A DNA stretch of 64,000 bases, taken from assembly GCF_028330965.1 (NCBI RefSeq), contig NZ_JAQMUB010000031.1, positions 1-64,000 of the forward strand. Direction: 5' to 3'. The notes under the pieces were generated by a model, which did not search any database, was not told the origin of the DNA, and saw only the letters and a program-made list of their open reading frames with translations. The stretch comes from Oscillatoria sp. CS-180. GTDB lineage: Bacteria > Cyanobacteriota > Cyanobacteriia > Phormidesmidales > Phormidesmidaceae. Below, one piece after another: positions 55,803 to 63,268 of the stretch. Each line of letters starts with the position of its first letter. The stretch's first letter is position 1. Position numbers and translations under genes: made by a program.

Positions 55803-56255
55803 TCAGGCTTGACGCGGATCCTCTACTGGTGGATGTAGTCCAGTTTTTATCCAAAATCGTCTCGTTTCTCGAATAGAATCTTCTTCTGGGTAACGAGTAT
55901 CATTCAAATCAAGGCGAAGGCAGGTTGCGCGGCCAACTGGTGTAGTTCCTTCAATAAAGACGCCTTGAGCTAACCAAACAAAATGCTCACCCCAGTTCTG
56001 CTGACGAGGATTGAAAATGCGAACGATCTCCTGCGTTTTTGGATCTATACCAGCTACAAAGTTGTAGCGCCTCTCATTACAGCGACGGCAGGCAAGTGCG
56101 AGGTTATCAAGTTCATCGGAACCACCCAGAGATCTAGGAATAACATGATCAACGGTAAATCGATTAGCACTCAACCGCTCTGGAGAATGGCAATACTCGC
56201 AGATATATTTAGCACGCTCTCGAATTACTTGCCTGAGTGCATCACTGATTGACAT
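55803..56255 (-). CDS. HNH endonuclease (cassette gene)
   Basis: A 150-residue protein with an HNH domain: CEYCHSPERLSANRFTVDHVIPRSLGG, then DELDNLALACRRCNERRYN, that is zinc CxxC, catalytic DHVIPRS and CxxCN. The remaining ~75 residues (LFNPRQQNWGEHFVW-type, GRATCLRLDLN) resemble HNH proteins common in cyanobacteria paired with a short upstream gene. The start overlaps the end of the 80-residue gene; MSIS at 56255 or MQLK at 56267 are both possible. Confidence 0.87.
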   Translation of the reverse strand: MSISDALRQVIRERAKYICEYCHSPERLSANRFTVDHVIPRSLGGSDELDNLALACRRCNERRYNFVAGIDPKTQEIVRIFNPRQQNWGEHFVWLAQGVFIEGTTPVGRATCLRLDLNDTRYPEEDSIRETRRFWIKTGLHPPVEDPRQA

Positions 56256-56484
56256 TTTGAGCTGCAAGCATAGCGTTTATGTGAGTAAAAATGCGATCTA
56301 GCTCTCCGATCACATCCAATTCGGCAATTTCATCAGGAGTAATTTGGTCAGCCTTCTTCTTTTCTAATAGGCTCTCCATTCGCAGTTGCAGCGACTCACT
56401 AAATTTGAATAAATTCCAGTTGTCTATCCTCTCAAGTTTGATCTCATGAATCAGCGAAGATGGCTTGTTAAGAGTTATAGTCAT
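56242..56484 (-). CDS. Small partner protein upstream of HNH
   Basis: An 80-residue, largely helical protein (SESLQLRMESLLEKKKADQI, then TPDEIAELDVIGELDRIF) whose stop overlaps the HNH gene. Small genes of this type regularly precede HNH genes in cyanobacteria, which suggests a partner or antitoxin-like role; this is inferred from context. Confidence 0.7.
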   Translation of the reverse strand: MTITLNKPSSLIHEIKLERIDNWNLFKFSESLQLRMESLLEKKKADQITPDEIAELDVIGELDRIFTHINAMLAAQNVNQ

Positions 56485-56504
56485 ATTAATTGGTCTTCAT
56501 CCCG

Positions 56505-57365
56505 TTAAATTTTGGTGAACCAGTCAGCATCAACTTCAACGGATTCGATCATTGTTATCTCCACACCAAGCCCTAACTCTTTCAAGCGCTGAACCAGTTG
56601 CTCACCGTCTATCAAGTCAATGGGTGGCGCACCATCTCTGGTTGCTTCTTTAATGGCATCTCTAGTGAACGTCCCCGTTGTGATCAATAATCCCTTATCC
56701 GTTCGTCCTTGCATGGCTCCTCGAAAATCCCGTATCTGGCTTGATGTAACTGATCCTTGATAGCGCTTGCACTGAAAAAGGACATGAAAACTTAGAAACC
56801 CATTAATTCTAGCGATGCCAACTCCATCAATGCCACCATCACCGGATTTGCCTGTAACTTGCACCTGAATGAACCCGGACTCCCGTAGTAAGCGTTGAGC
56901 CAGTCGCTCAAAAGCACTAGGGTCTAGCGATAATAGCATTTGATGAAGCTGCTGCTGCCATGCAAGTTCGTCTGGTGTTTCAATGGCTTCAGAAGGCTCA
57001 TCTGAAGGTTCCGAAGCAATCGATTTCTTTTTATCAACGTCTCGAACCGCCTTAACAATTTCTCTCGCATCAAGATTTGCAGGATTAATGGAAGTAGAGA
57101 CTAATGACCAGACTCCTCGCGCTGAGTTTTCTAGGAGACCATATTTTTTAAGGTAGGTGCGACTCCAAGCCAATCGATATTCGACCTCGCTCTGAGATGT
57201 GCTGCCATGGGTGATTTCCAAAACCTGATCAGGAAGATTAAGAAGTTGCACTACTTGCTCATAGATTTCTTCAATTGTTCCAGATCCTCCTAATGCTTGT
57301 AAGGCTTGAATTGTAGGAATAAGCATTGAATCGAAGGTTGGCACCGAAGACGCTGATCGCTTCAT
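56505..57365 (-). CDS. Mrr-type restriction endonuclease (cassette gene)
   Basis: A 286-residue protein. The N-terminal Mrr winged-helix domain spans about residues 8-90 (MLIPTIQALQALGGSGTIEEIYEQV, WSRTYLKKYGLLEN). The Mrr catalytic PD-(D/E)XK domain runs from about 150: FERLAQRLLRESGF, VTGKSGDGGIDGVG, FQCKRYQGSVTSSQIRDFRGAM, supplying the active-site Asp and QxK. These enzymes cut modified or foreign DNA. First gene of the array after attI, 21 bases before the 80-residue gene, so three genes share one cassette. Confidence 0.9.
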   Translation of the reverse strand: MKRSASSVPTFDSMLIPTIQALQALGGSGTIEEIYEQVVQLLNLPDQVLEITHGSTSQSEVEYRLAWSRTYLKKYGLLENSARGVWSLVSTSINPANLDAREIVKAVRDVDKKKSIASEPSDEPSEAIETPDELAWQQQLHQMLLSLDPSAFERLAQRLLRESGFIQVQVTGKSGDGGIDGVGIARINGFLSFHVLFQCKRYQGSVTSSQIRDFRGAMQGRTDKGLLITTGTFTRDAIKEATRDGAPPIDLIDGEQLVQRLKELGLGVEITMIESVEVDADWFTKI

Positions 57366-57494
57366 GCAGAATTGCTAGTCCTTCTTTGAAAATACTATCT
57401 ACTCAATATTAAACGTTGCACAGACTCCGGATTCTTTGCAACTAATTACTTTTTCACAGCTGATCTGGGCAAACTCCTCAAGTTCAGGAACGAA

Positions 57495-57642
57495 GCCAGC
57501 TAACTATTAAATAGAGGGACACTTTCCACCTAAGATTCCCATACGGGTAAATAGGTAGAAATATTTCCGCCTAAGATCCTGTTTTGGGCAGATAGGTGGA
57601 ACACCGTCCACCTAAGATCTACATGTGGGCAAATAGGTGGAA
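57495..57642. other. attI-like site with three 41-bp-spaced dyads
   Basis: The core-like sequence GTTAGCTGGC (minus strand, 57504-57495) equals the R box of the neighbouring attC site. Beside it lie three units starting at 57523, 57564 and 57605, exactly 41 bp apart: TTCCACCTAAGAT...AAATAGGTAGAA, TTCCGCCTAAGAT...AGATAGGTGGAA, TCCACCTAAGAT...AAATAGGTGGAA. Each unit is an inverted repeat of TCCACCTA with TAGGTGGA. They could be integrase-binding direct repeats of attI, an operator array, or an unrelated repeat. Confidence 0.55.
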
Positions 57643-57723
57643 TGATTCAATATAATCATCCCTTCAATTCCAGGCTGAACCTGTTTAGAGTTTATTCAGC
57701 ATCTCTTTTCAGGCCGTCTACCG

Positions 57724-58020
57724 ATGCAAGCAGAACCTCGTCCAAAGAAGCTACTCGACTAGGTTCCGGACGCGGTTCGCTTAAAGCACTATTCCTACCG
57801 CACAGAACAAACCTATCTGCAATGGATTCACCGCTTCATCTTGTTTCATAACAAGCGTCACCCTCAAGCGATGGGTGTTCCTGAGATTGAGGCTTTTCTT
57901 ACCCATCTGGCTGTGCAAGAGCAGGTGGCGCCCCACCCAAAATCGAGCATTGAGCGCCCTACTTTTCCTGTATCGACATATTTTACAGCTACCGTTGGAT
58001 GAGCGGATTGATACCATTCG
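57724..58020 (+). pseudogene. intI: Integron integrase (IntI) remnant
   Basis: From ATG 57724 the frame gives PRPKKLLD, TAG at 57760-57762 (CAG in relatives, as I recall), then RLKHYSYRTEQTYLQWIHRF and ILFHNKRHPQAMGVPEIEAF and LTHLAVQEQVA. At about 57930-57938 the similarity shifts frame and continues TQNRALSALLFLYRHILQLP, then LDERIDTIR. These strings are the N-terminal SAM-like domain of integron integrases. The catalytic half with the R-H-R-Y residues and the IntI-specific insertion is missing. It is divergent from the cassette genes, as required for an integron. Confidence 0.85.
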
Positions 58021-58186
58021 AGTGATAGCTTCTATAAAGTCTATGCCATCAAGCTGGATGAGTTGGTGCAGGGCGTTATGCTTCTAGAAACACAGGGGCG
58101 ATCGCTTCTGGTTAGCGGAGCGATCACCCTTGGTCTACATTGAATGCTTGGCTTCTGCTCGTTAGAATAGCGTCAACCTTGAATAA

Positions 58187-58213
58187 AGCCCCCTCGGTAA
58201 GCTTAAGGGGGCT
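58187..58213 (-). terminator. Hairpin terminator of the repeat-protein gene
   Basis: AGCCCCCT (58187-58194) with AGGGGGCT (58206-58213); on the minus strand followed by TTATTC. It lies about 100 bases past the stop of the minus-strand repeat protein gene. Between them is a short tandem CTCCTGACTTCTGG/CTCCTGACTTCTAG (about 58256-58290). Confidence 0.6.
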
Positions 58214-58311
58214 AAAGAGTGTGTGAGTGAGTGGAAGTTGGCCTTCGGAATCTAGGAGCCTCCTGACTTCTGGCTCCTGACTTCTAGCTAGGCGATACTC
58301 CGCTGGAGTGG

Positions 58312-58773
58312 CTACGCCACCGCGTCTTTCTCCAAGTTTTCCTGACGCAATTCATCAAAGTCGATCGCAGCGACCACTTCGTAAACCGCATCCTTGTCGA
58401 GATTCTCGCGCCGCAACTCGTCGAAGTCCACAGCGTCTTTGTCTAAGTTTTCACGACGTAGCTCGTCGAAATCAATGGCCGCGACCTCGTAAGCCGCGTC
58501 CTTGTCGAGGTTCTCACGACGTAGTTCGTCAAAATTGACTGCATCCTTATCCAAATTCTCACGGCGCAATTCATCAAAGTCGATCGCTTTCACCTGAATG
58601 GTTTCGACCGCATCCTTGTCGAGATTCTCGCGACGCAGTTCGTCAAAGTTGACGGCGTCTTTTTCCAGGTTCTCGCGGCGTAGCTCGTCGAAGTCAATGG
58701 CAGCGTGGCTAGCGGGAGCAATGGCGATAGTAACAGCGGTCAGAGCAGTGAGGGCAAGTGCAATGCGTTTCAT
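58312..58773 (-). CDS. Secreted protein of seven FDELRRENL repeats
   Basis: A 153-residue protein: signal peptide residues 1-24 (LALTALTAVTIAIAPASHA), then almost nothing but seven repeats of (I/N/D)-D/N-FDELRRENLDKDAV, about 15-16 residues each, in pairs separated by short linkers such as ETIQVKA, YEVAA and YEVVAA. Every unit has the charged pattern F-D-E-L-R-R-E-N-L-(D/E)-K-D. No known domain is recognised. Start 58773 has AGGAG upstream on the minus strand. The DNA repeats are also close to identical (period about 45-66 bases), so unit number may vary. Confidence 0.8.
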   Translation of the reverse strand: MKRIALALTALTAVTIAIAPASHAAIDFDELRRENLEKDAVNFDELRRENLDKDAVETIQVKAIDFDELRRENLDKDAVNFDELRRENLDKDAAYEVAAIDFDELRRENLDKDAVDFDELRRENLDKDAVYEVVAAIDFDELRQENLEKDAVA

Positions 58774-59196
58774 GGTTGAACTCCTGGGTTGATGTGTTGT
58801 TTCAATCATCTTGAGTTCTATAGTGCAGGCCCTCCCTGAGCCGTTCCTGACCACAAAATAAGTCTGCCTTAATCGCTTCCTGAGAAGTCTGAGCGCTGCC
58901 ACATAATGGCCTGAGATGAACTATTGGGAAGGCAATACAGAGGTGAAGGGCGTCGGAGGTGTTGTGTCAGGTGGAGGACAAGGTACGAGCTGGATAGGAA
59001 ACAGGGAAGAGATTTCACTCACAGGGCAAATGATGCTGGATGGGTTTACTTATCACGATGAGCGATACAGCGACACTTGTCTTGATGGGTTTTGCTGGTG
59101 AGGGTTGAGGAGCAGGCGAAGGTGACAAAATTTGGGGCGTGGGCAACTCCTAACGTAACTAAACCATAGGACTATCGACGATAAAGTGGAGCCTGT

Positions 59197-59301
59197 TATA
59201 GCCGTCGCTAGTTCCGTTAGGGCAAGACGGCGAGCCATCTGGTCTATGCTAAGCACCCGGATGCTATTGGGAATGCACAAACCTAAGTGGCTACAGCTAT
59301 A
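59197..59301 (+). repeat. R1 repeat copy (best preserved, forward)
   Basis: TATAGCCGTCGCTAGTTCCG, TTAGGGCAAGACGGCGAGCC, ATCTGGTCTATGCTAAGCAC, CCGGATGCTATTGGGAATGC and ACAAACCTAAGTGG, then CTACAGCTATA. Ends TATAG and CTATA are inverted. It lies in the long gap after the repeat-protein gene. Confidence 0.88.
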
Positions 59302-59387
59302 ACTCAGGAATAGTGATAGAGAAATTTTTCAGAAACTCCTTTTGTGAGAACCAATAAGACCTCTACAGATATTAGTTAATGCCCAAA

Positions 59388-59428
59388 GAAAATGCCCTGG
59401 TTTCTGAAGGCAGAAGCAGGGCATTTTC
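59388..59428. terminator. Strong stem-loop terminator
   Basis: GAAAATGCCCTG (59388-59399) pairs perfectly with CAGGGCATTTTC (59417-59428), 12 bp, with A-rich bases before and TATATATT after. It can work on either strand; the gene that uses it is not clear because the neighbours are distant. Confidence 0.75.
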
Positions 59429-59872
59429 TATATATTGAGTAATGGACAAATCGAAATTAGACAAACCGTTTGCAGCGCTCAAGCTAGTCCGTGAGGGACT
59501 TCCTCAAATGAGTGATATTTTCTAGAGATGTTGAGATACCGTCGTTGAAGCTGGTTGGGTCTCTAGGTATCGGTACAGTGCTCTCTTAGATACAAGTGGA
59601 GGGAGTATCAACAACTGAGTAGAGTGCTGCTGATTTTGATGCGATAGATTCAGACGTTAAATCGATAAGAAACCTCCTTTAACGTGAACTGAACTTATTC
59701 GGAACGAGGGAATATTTATTCACCTCTTAGTTATTAGAATACTCCTGCTATTGGTGAATGTCGCCGCATGATACTAAAGTTTATCTTTCGGCCTATGCAT
59801 TCTGGCAGCTACGCTCATAGCATCCCGTATGGATACCTTGACCGGATGAACAAAACTTTAGGTTTTGGCCGC
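59429..59872. other. Gene-free stretch between terminator and grpE
   Basis: About 440 bases, the left part of the space beside grpE. I see no open frame of note, no repeat and no clear promoter. In many cyanobacteria dnaK follows grpE; none is here. Confidence 0.45.
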
Positions 59873-60583
59873 TTACTCTGATCCAGGTGCCGCCTCAGAC
59901 ACTGGCTCAGTCCCAGGCTCAGGGGGAGCTGCTACCTTGACCATTGCATGGCGGAGCACACGATCGCCAATCATGTAACCGCGTACTAACTCCTCCATCA
60001 CCGTACCTTCAGGATGGTCGCTAGTGGGCTCGCGCATAACAGCTTCATGCAGGTTGGGATCAAATTCCTGTCCTTCTGCCCGCATGGCAGAAACACCCAG
60101 CCGCTTCAGACAATCCACTAACTGCTTGTAGACACTTTGATAACTCTTATGAATAGTCATCTCTGTCTCAGTTTGAGGCTTGATCTGTGCCCGTGCCCGC
60201 TCAAAATTGTCAATGACCGGTAGTAATTCGGTAATCGTGTTTCGTTTGATCTGAACTTCTTGATCTTCTCGCTCTTTGCTATTGCGTCTACGGTAATTCT
60301 CGAAGTCAGCCGCAATCCGCATATACTGGCTAGTGCGATCTTCAAGCTGGGCTTTTAGATCCGAAATCTGAGCTTCTGCTTCAGGTGCGATCGCCTGGTT
60401 GCCTATTGTCCCATCAGCGTCCTCCGCTCCTGAAGAAGCGGCATCCTCTGACAGAGCTGCCTCAATATCAATATTGGTAGCTGCATCTTCCGCGTGAAGT
60501 TCTTCAATGCCTTCCATCGCATCCTCCCCAGCTACATCTGGAGTTTCTTGAGAAGAATCATCAGGCCGAGTTTCATCCACCAT
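59873..60583 (-). CDS. grpE: GrpE nucleotide exchange factor
   Basis: A 236-residue co-chaperone that releases ADP from DnaK. An acidic, disordered N terminus (residues 1-90, rich in Glu, Asp, Ala) leads into the long GrpE coiled coil (EAQISDLKAQLEDRTSQYMRIAADFENYRRRNSKE) and the beta-wing domain (LHEAVMREPTSDHPEGTVMEE, GYMIGDRVLRHAMVKVA). Start 60583 (MVDETRPDD) is chosen; the frame is open to 60778 but those residues do not fit. No dnaK or dnaJ follows. Confidence 0.93.
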   Translation of the reverse strand: MVDETRPDDSSQETPDVAGEDAMEGIEELHAEDAATNIDIEAALSEDAASSGAEDADGTIGNQAIAPEAEAQISDLKAQLEDRTSQYMRIAADFENYRRRNSKEREDQEVQIKRNTITELLPVIDNFERARAQIKPQTETEMTIHKSYQSVYKQLVDCLKRLGVSAMRAEGQEFDPNLHEAVMREPTSDHPEGTVMEELVRGYMIGDRVLRHAMVKVAAPPEPGTEPVSEAAPGSE

Positions 60584-61096
60584 ATCGCTAAATAACCTAA
60601 AGTCTCTACACAGGGTAATCCAAATTACATCATCATCGGGAGCATTTAGAGTCTTGCACCCATGAAAATTTTTCAAGAACGTACCAACATACCAAAGTAG
60701 CAAATATTGAGGCGATCGCTCCTCTACCTCAGGAGCTATTTGCCAACTCAGGCCAATAGTTGGCTCTGTTTGCCCCAAACATCGGTATCACGTCAGCACT
60801 TGCAGCCTTATTTACACAGCTTAAAATGCAGCGCATAGAAGTGTAGACCGATACGCTCTACAGCGATCGTCTAAAACCCAATCTCAAACAATCGTTGTCA
60901 ATTCATAACCACACTTTTGCAGATGAAGTTATTATCGTTTCAGCCATCATGCACGAATCAGAAGTAGTTGAGCTTCCGGGCTGTTGCTCCCAAGGCTTGT
61001 TGTTCCGACAATGAGTTTGAGGGGCACACTGTGCACTAGCAGTTTGAACTTCTAATTCGGTATATCCTCCTTAAACCTAGATCTTTCGCATCCGCT
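60584..61096. other. Gene-free divergent region between grpE and pilB
   Basis: About 513 bases that must contain the grpE and pilB promoters. I did not find a CIRCE-type inverted repeat (TTAGCACTC with GAGTGCTAA) or a clear promoter pair. Confidence 0.4.
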
Positions 61097-63103
61097 ATGA
61101 CGAATTCTTCACAGCGTCGCGCCCTTGTTATACAACGTAGTTTTTCCCCCTTCGGCAACAAGCTAATTCAAGCGGGTTTTGTCGATGGTGAGCAAATGCA
61201 GCAGGCTCTAGCGGAAAGCAGGCGTTCAGGACGTGCTCTAACGGATGTCCTTGAGTCCATTACAGGACAACAGCTTTCGCCCGAATTGTTGCGTCAGTAC
61301 AAGAAGCAGCAGCTTTTTGAGCTTAAGATCCTCTACGGCATTGAATCTGTTGATCCGGAACTCGATTCGGTTTCTTCTCAACAAATCGGTCGATTCATTG
61401 ACACACTCATCCCAGTGGATATCTGTCGTCGTCATCAGCTAGTGCCGCTCTCGCGCGATGACGAAGAAGAGGATCCTTCTGTCTTGGTCGCAATGGTCGA
61501 TCCAGAGAATCTGGAGGCTCAGGATGATCTGAATCGTATTCTGCGGCCTCAGGGCTTGCGTCTAAGGCGCATGGTAATCACGGTTGAAGATTATCAGCGG
61601 CTCATTTCTAGCTACCTGGATGAGAAGGTTGCCCGTGAAAAACAGCGGGATATGGAACAGGCTGTCGATGTTCAATCTGACTTAGAAGATCTCGACTTCG
61701 ATGGTTCTGCTCTTCAGGACATCAGCGAAGAAGAGCCTGATCTGAATGATGCATTACAGGATGCAGGGGCGGCTCCAGTTATTGCGCTGGTTAACAAGGT
61801 TCTCGTAAAGGCACTACAGGATGGTGTTTCTGATATTCACGTTGAACCGCAGGAAGAAGCTCTCAGAATTCGCTTTCGGAAAGATGGGGTTCTACGAGAA
61901 GCTTTCCAAAAATTCCCTAAAAAGATCATTCCCGCCGTTACAGCCCGCTTCAAGATTATTGCAGAGCTAGACATTGCTGAGCGTCGTCTGCCTCAAGACG
62001 GTCGTATTCGGCGTATGTTCCAAGGTCGTAAGATTGACTTTCGAGTCAGCACTCTGCCCAGTCGATATGGCGAGAAAGTTGTTCTACGAATTCTTGACAA
62101 TTCAGCAACTCAGCTGGGCATTGATAAGCTCATCACGGACAATGATTCCTTGAATATTGTCCGAGAAATGGCTTCTCGTCCGTATGGACTAATCTTAGTG
62201 ACGGGACCCACCGGATCGGGTAAAACGACGACTCTCTATTCGTTGCTTTCTGAGCGAAACGATCCAGGCATCAACATTAGTACGGCTGAAGACCCTATCG
62301 AATATGCGTTACCAGGGATTACTCAGGTCCAGGTGATTCGTGAAAAGGGAATGAATTTTGCATCTATCTTGAGAGCTTTCTTGAGACAAGATCCAGATGT
62401 CATTCTGGTTGGTGAGACCCGCGACCCTGAAACAGCCAAGACGGCTATTGAGGCAGCCCTAACTGGACACCTCGTATTGACCACCTTGCATACCAATGAT
62501 GCGGCAGGCGCGATCGCTCGTTTAGAAGAGATGGGTATGGAAGGGTTTCAGGTGTCTAGTTCGCTAATCGGCGTTTTAGCCCAGCGTCTGGTCCGCCGAG
62601 TTTGCACTGAGTGTCGTGTGCCTTATACACCGACCTCAGAGGAACTCGCTCGTTTTGGATTAACGGCCATTGGTGACACTGACCTCACCATCTACAAAGC
62701 CAATGTTCTTTCCATTGATCAGTTTGAGGAAGCGCGTGCTGCAGGAAACTTCTGCGAGGTTTGTCAGGGCGTCGGCTACAAAGGAAGAGTCGGTGTTTAT
62801 GAAGTCATGCAAATCACAGAAAGCATTCAGAAGATGATTTCTGAGAACGCTCCGACTGAGCAGATCAAGGAAGTGGCCGTTGAGGAAGGCATGAAGACGC
62901 TCTTGTCCTACAGCTTAGATCTGGTTCGACAGGGGTACACGACACTCGACGAAGTTGAGCGGGTAACCTTTACCGATAGTGGACTGGAAGCCGAGCTAAA
63001 AGCTAAACGGAAGAGTTCTTTGACCTGTGATTCTTGTCAAGCGGAGTTGAAACAGGATTGGCTAGACTGCCCATATTGCTTAACTCCTCGCTTTAAGACC
63101 TAA
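61097..63103 (+). CDS. pilB: Type IV pilus assembly ATPase PilB
   Basis: A 668-residue secretion ATPase of the GspE/PilB family that powers pilus extension in motility and transformation. The N-terminal MshEN/GspE-N domain spans about residues 20-170 (LTDVLESITGQQLSPELLRQY). The ATPase core has Walker A TGPTGSGKTTT (about residue 368-378), the Asp box, Walker B LRQDPDVILVGETRD and the His box TLHTNDAAGAIARL. Metal-binding CxxC pairs: CTECRVP, CEVCQG, and the C-terminal CDSCQAELKQDWLDCPYC. Cys-rich extra zinc region at the end is notable. pilT follows on the same strand. Confidence 0.96.
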   Translation: MTNSSQRRALVIQRSFSPFGNKLIQAGFVDGEQMQQALAESRRSGRALTDVLESITGQQLSPELLRQYKKQQLFELKILYGIESVDPELDSVSSQQIGRFIDTLIPVDICRRHQLVPLSRDDEEEDPSVLVAMVDPENLEAQDDLNRILRPQGLRLRRMVITVEDYQRLISSYLDEKVAREKQRDMEQAVDVQSDLEDLDFDGSALQDISEEEPDLNDALQDAGAAPVIALVNKVLVKALQDGVSDIHVEPQEEALRIRFRKDGVLREAFQKFPKKIIPAVTARFKIIAELDIAERRLPQDGRIRRMFQGRKIDFRVSTLPSRYGEKVVLRILDNSATQLGIDKLITDNDSLNIVREMASRPYGLILVTGPTGSGKTTTLYSLLSERNDPGINISTAEDPIEYALPGITQVQVIREKGMNFASILRAFLRQDPDVILVGETRDPETAKTAIEAALTGHLVLTTLHTNDAAGAIARLEEMGMEGFQVSSSLIGVLAQRLVRRVCTECRVPYTPTSEELARFGLTAIGDTDLTIYKANVLSIDQFEEARAAGNFCEVCQGVGYKGRVGVYEVMQITESIQKMISENAPTEQIKEVAVEEGMKTLLSYSLDLVRQGYTTLDEVERVTFTDSGLEAELKAKRKSSLTCDSCQAELKQDWLDCPYCLTPRFKT

Positions 63104-63268
63104 CGTGAGCGATCGCGTAGCCGCGAATTTGTCCTTTTAGGACGTACGCAGGATGTCTACAGGTAGGGCGGGCACTACCCACCATAGGGTTACCGCTAGA
63201 GACTAAACAGCTTGTTCGCGAAAGTTCTGCTTGTATCAATCAGGAATAACCCAAAAAGAGGTGATGCT

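Larger units (their letters stand above)
53434..58020. mobile_element. Decaying chromosomal integron
   Basis: The region has the canonical integron plan: a broken integrase gene on the plus strand at 57724-58020, an attI-like recombination region (57495-57642), and then a row of minus-strand genes interspersed with attC-like sites (55783-55698, 55588-55504, 55054-54971, decayed 54950-54860 and 54280-54254, and 53510-53434). The integrase is disrupted by a stop codon, a frameshift and loss of its catalytic half, so the array should be immobile unless helped in trans. Adjacent genes on both sides (MalT-like regulator, repeat protein) are outside the array. Confidence 0.75.

Noticed and set aside
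57523-57642. Possible CRISPR array
   Set aside because: Only three units, each is itself an inverted repeat, no distinct spacers, no cas genes nearby.
57642-57851. A 69-codon frame over the integrase start
   Set aside because: It is the wrong frame; the IntI similarity is in the frame starting at 57724.
58022-58143. A ~40-codon frame after the intI remnant (KVYAIKLDELVQGVMLLE)
   Set aside because: It looks like part of a protein but no family could be recognised and no start was visible; too short to call.
63138-63152. A solo end of the 110-bp MITE (AGGACGTACGCA)
   Set aside because: One mismatch to the terminal repeat and no partner end within a few hundred bases; chance similarity is likely.
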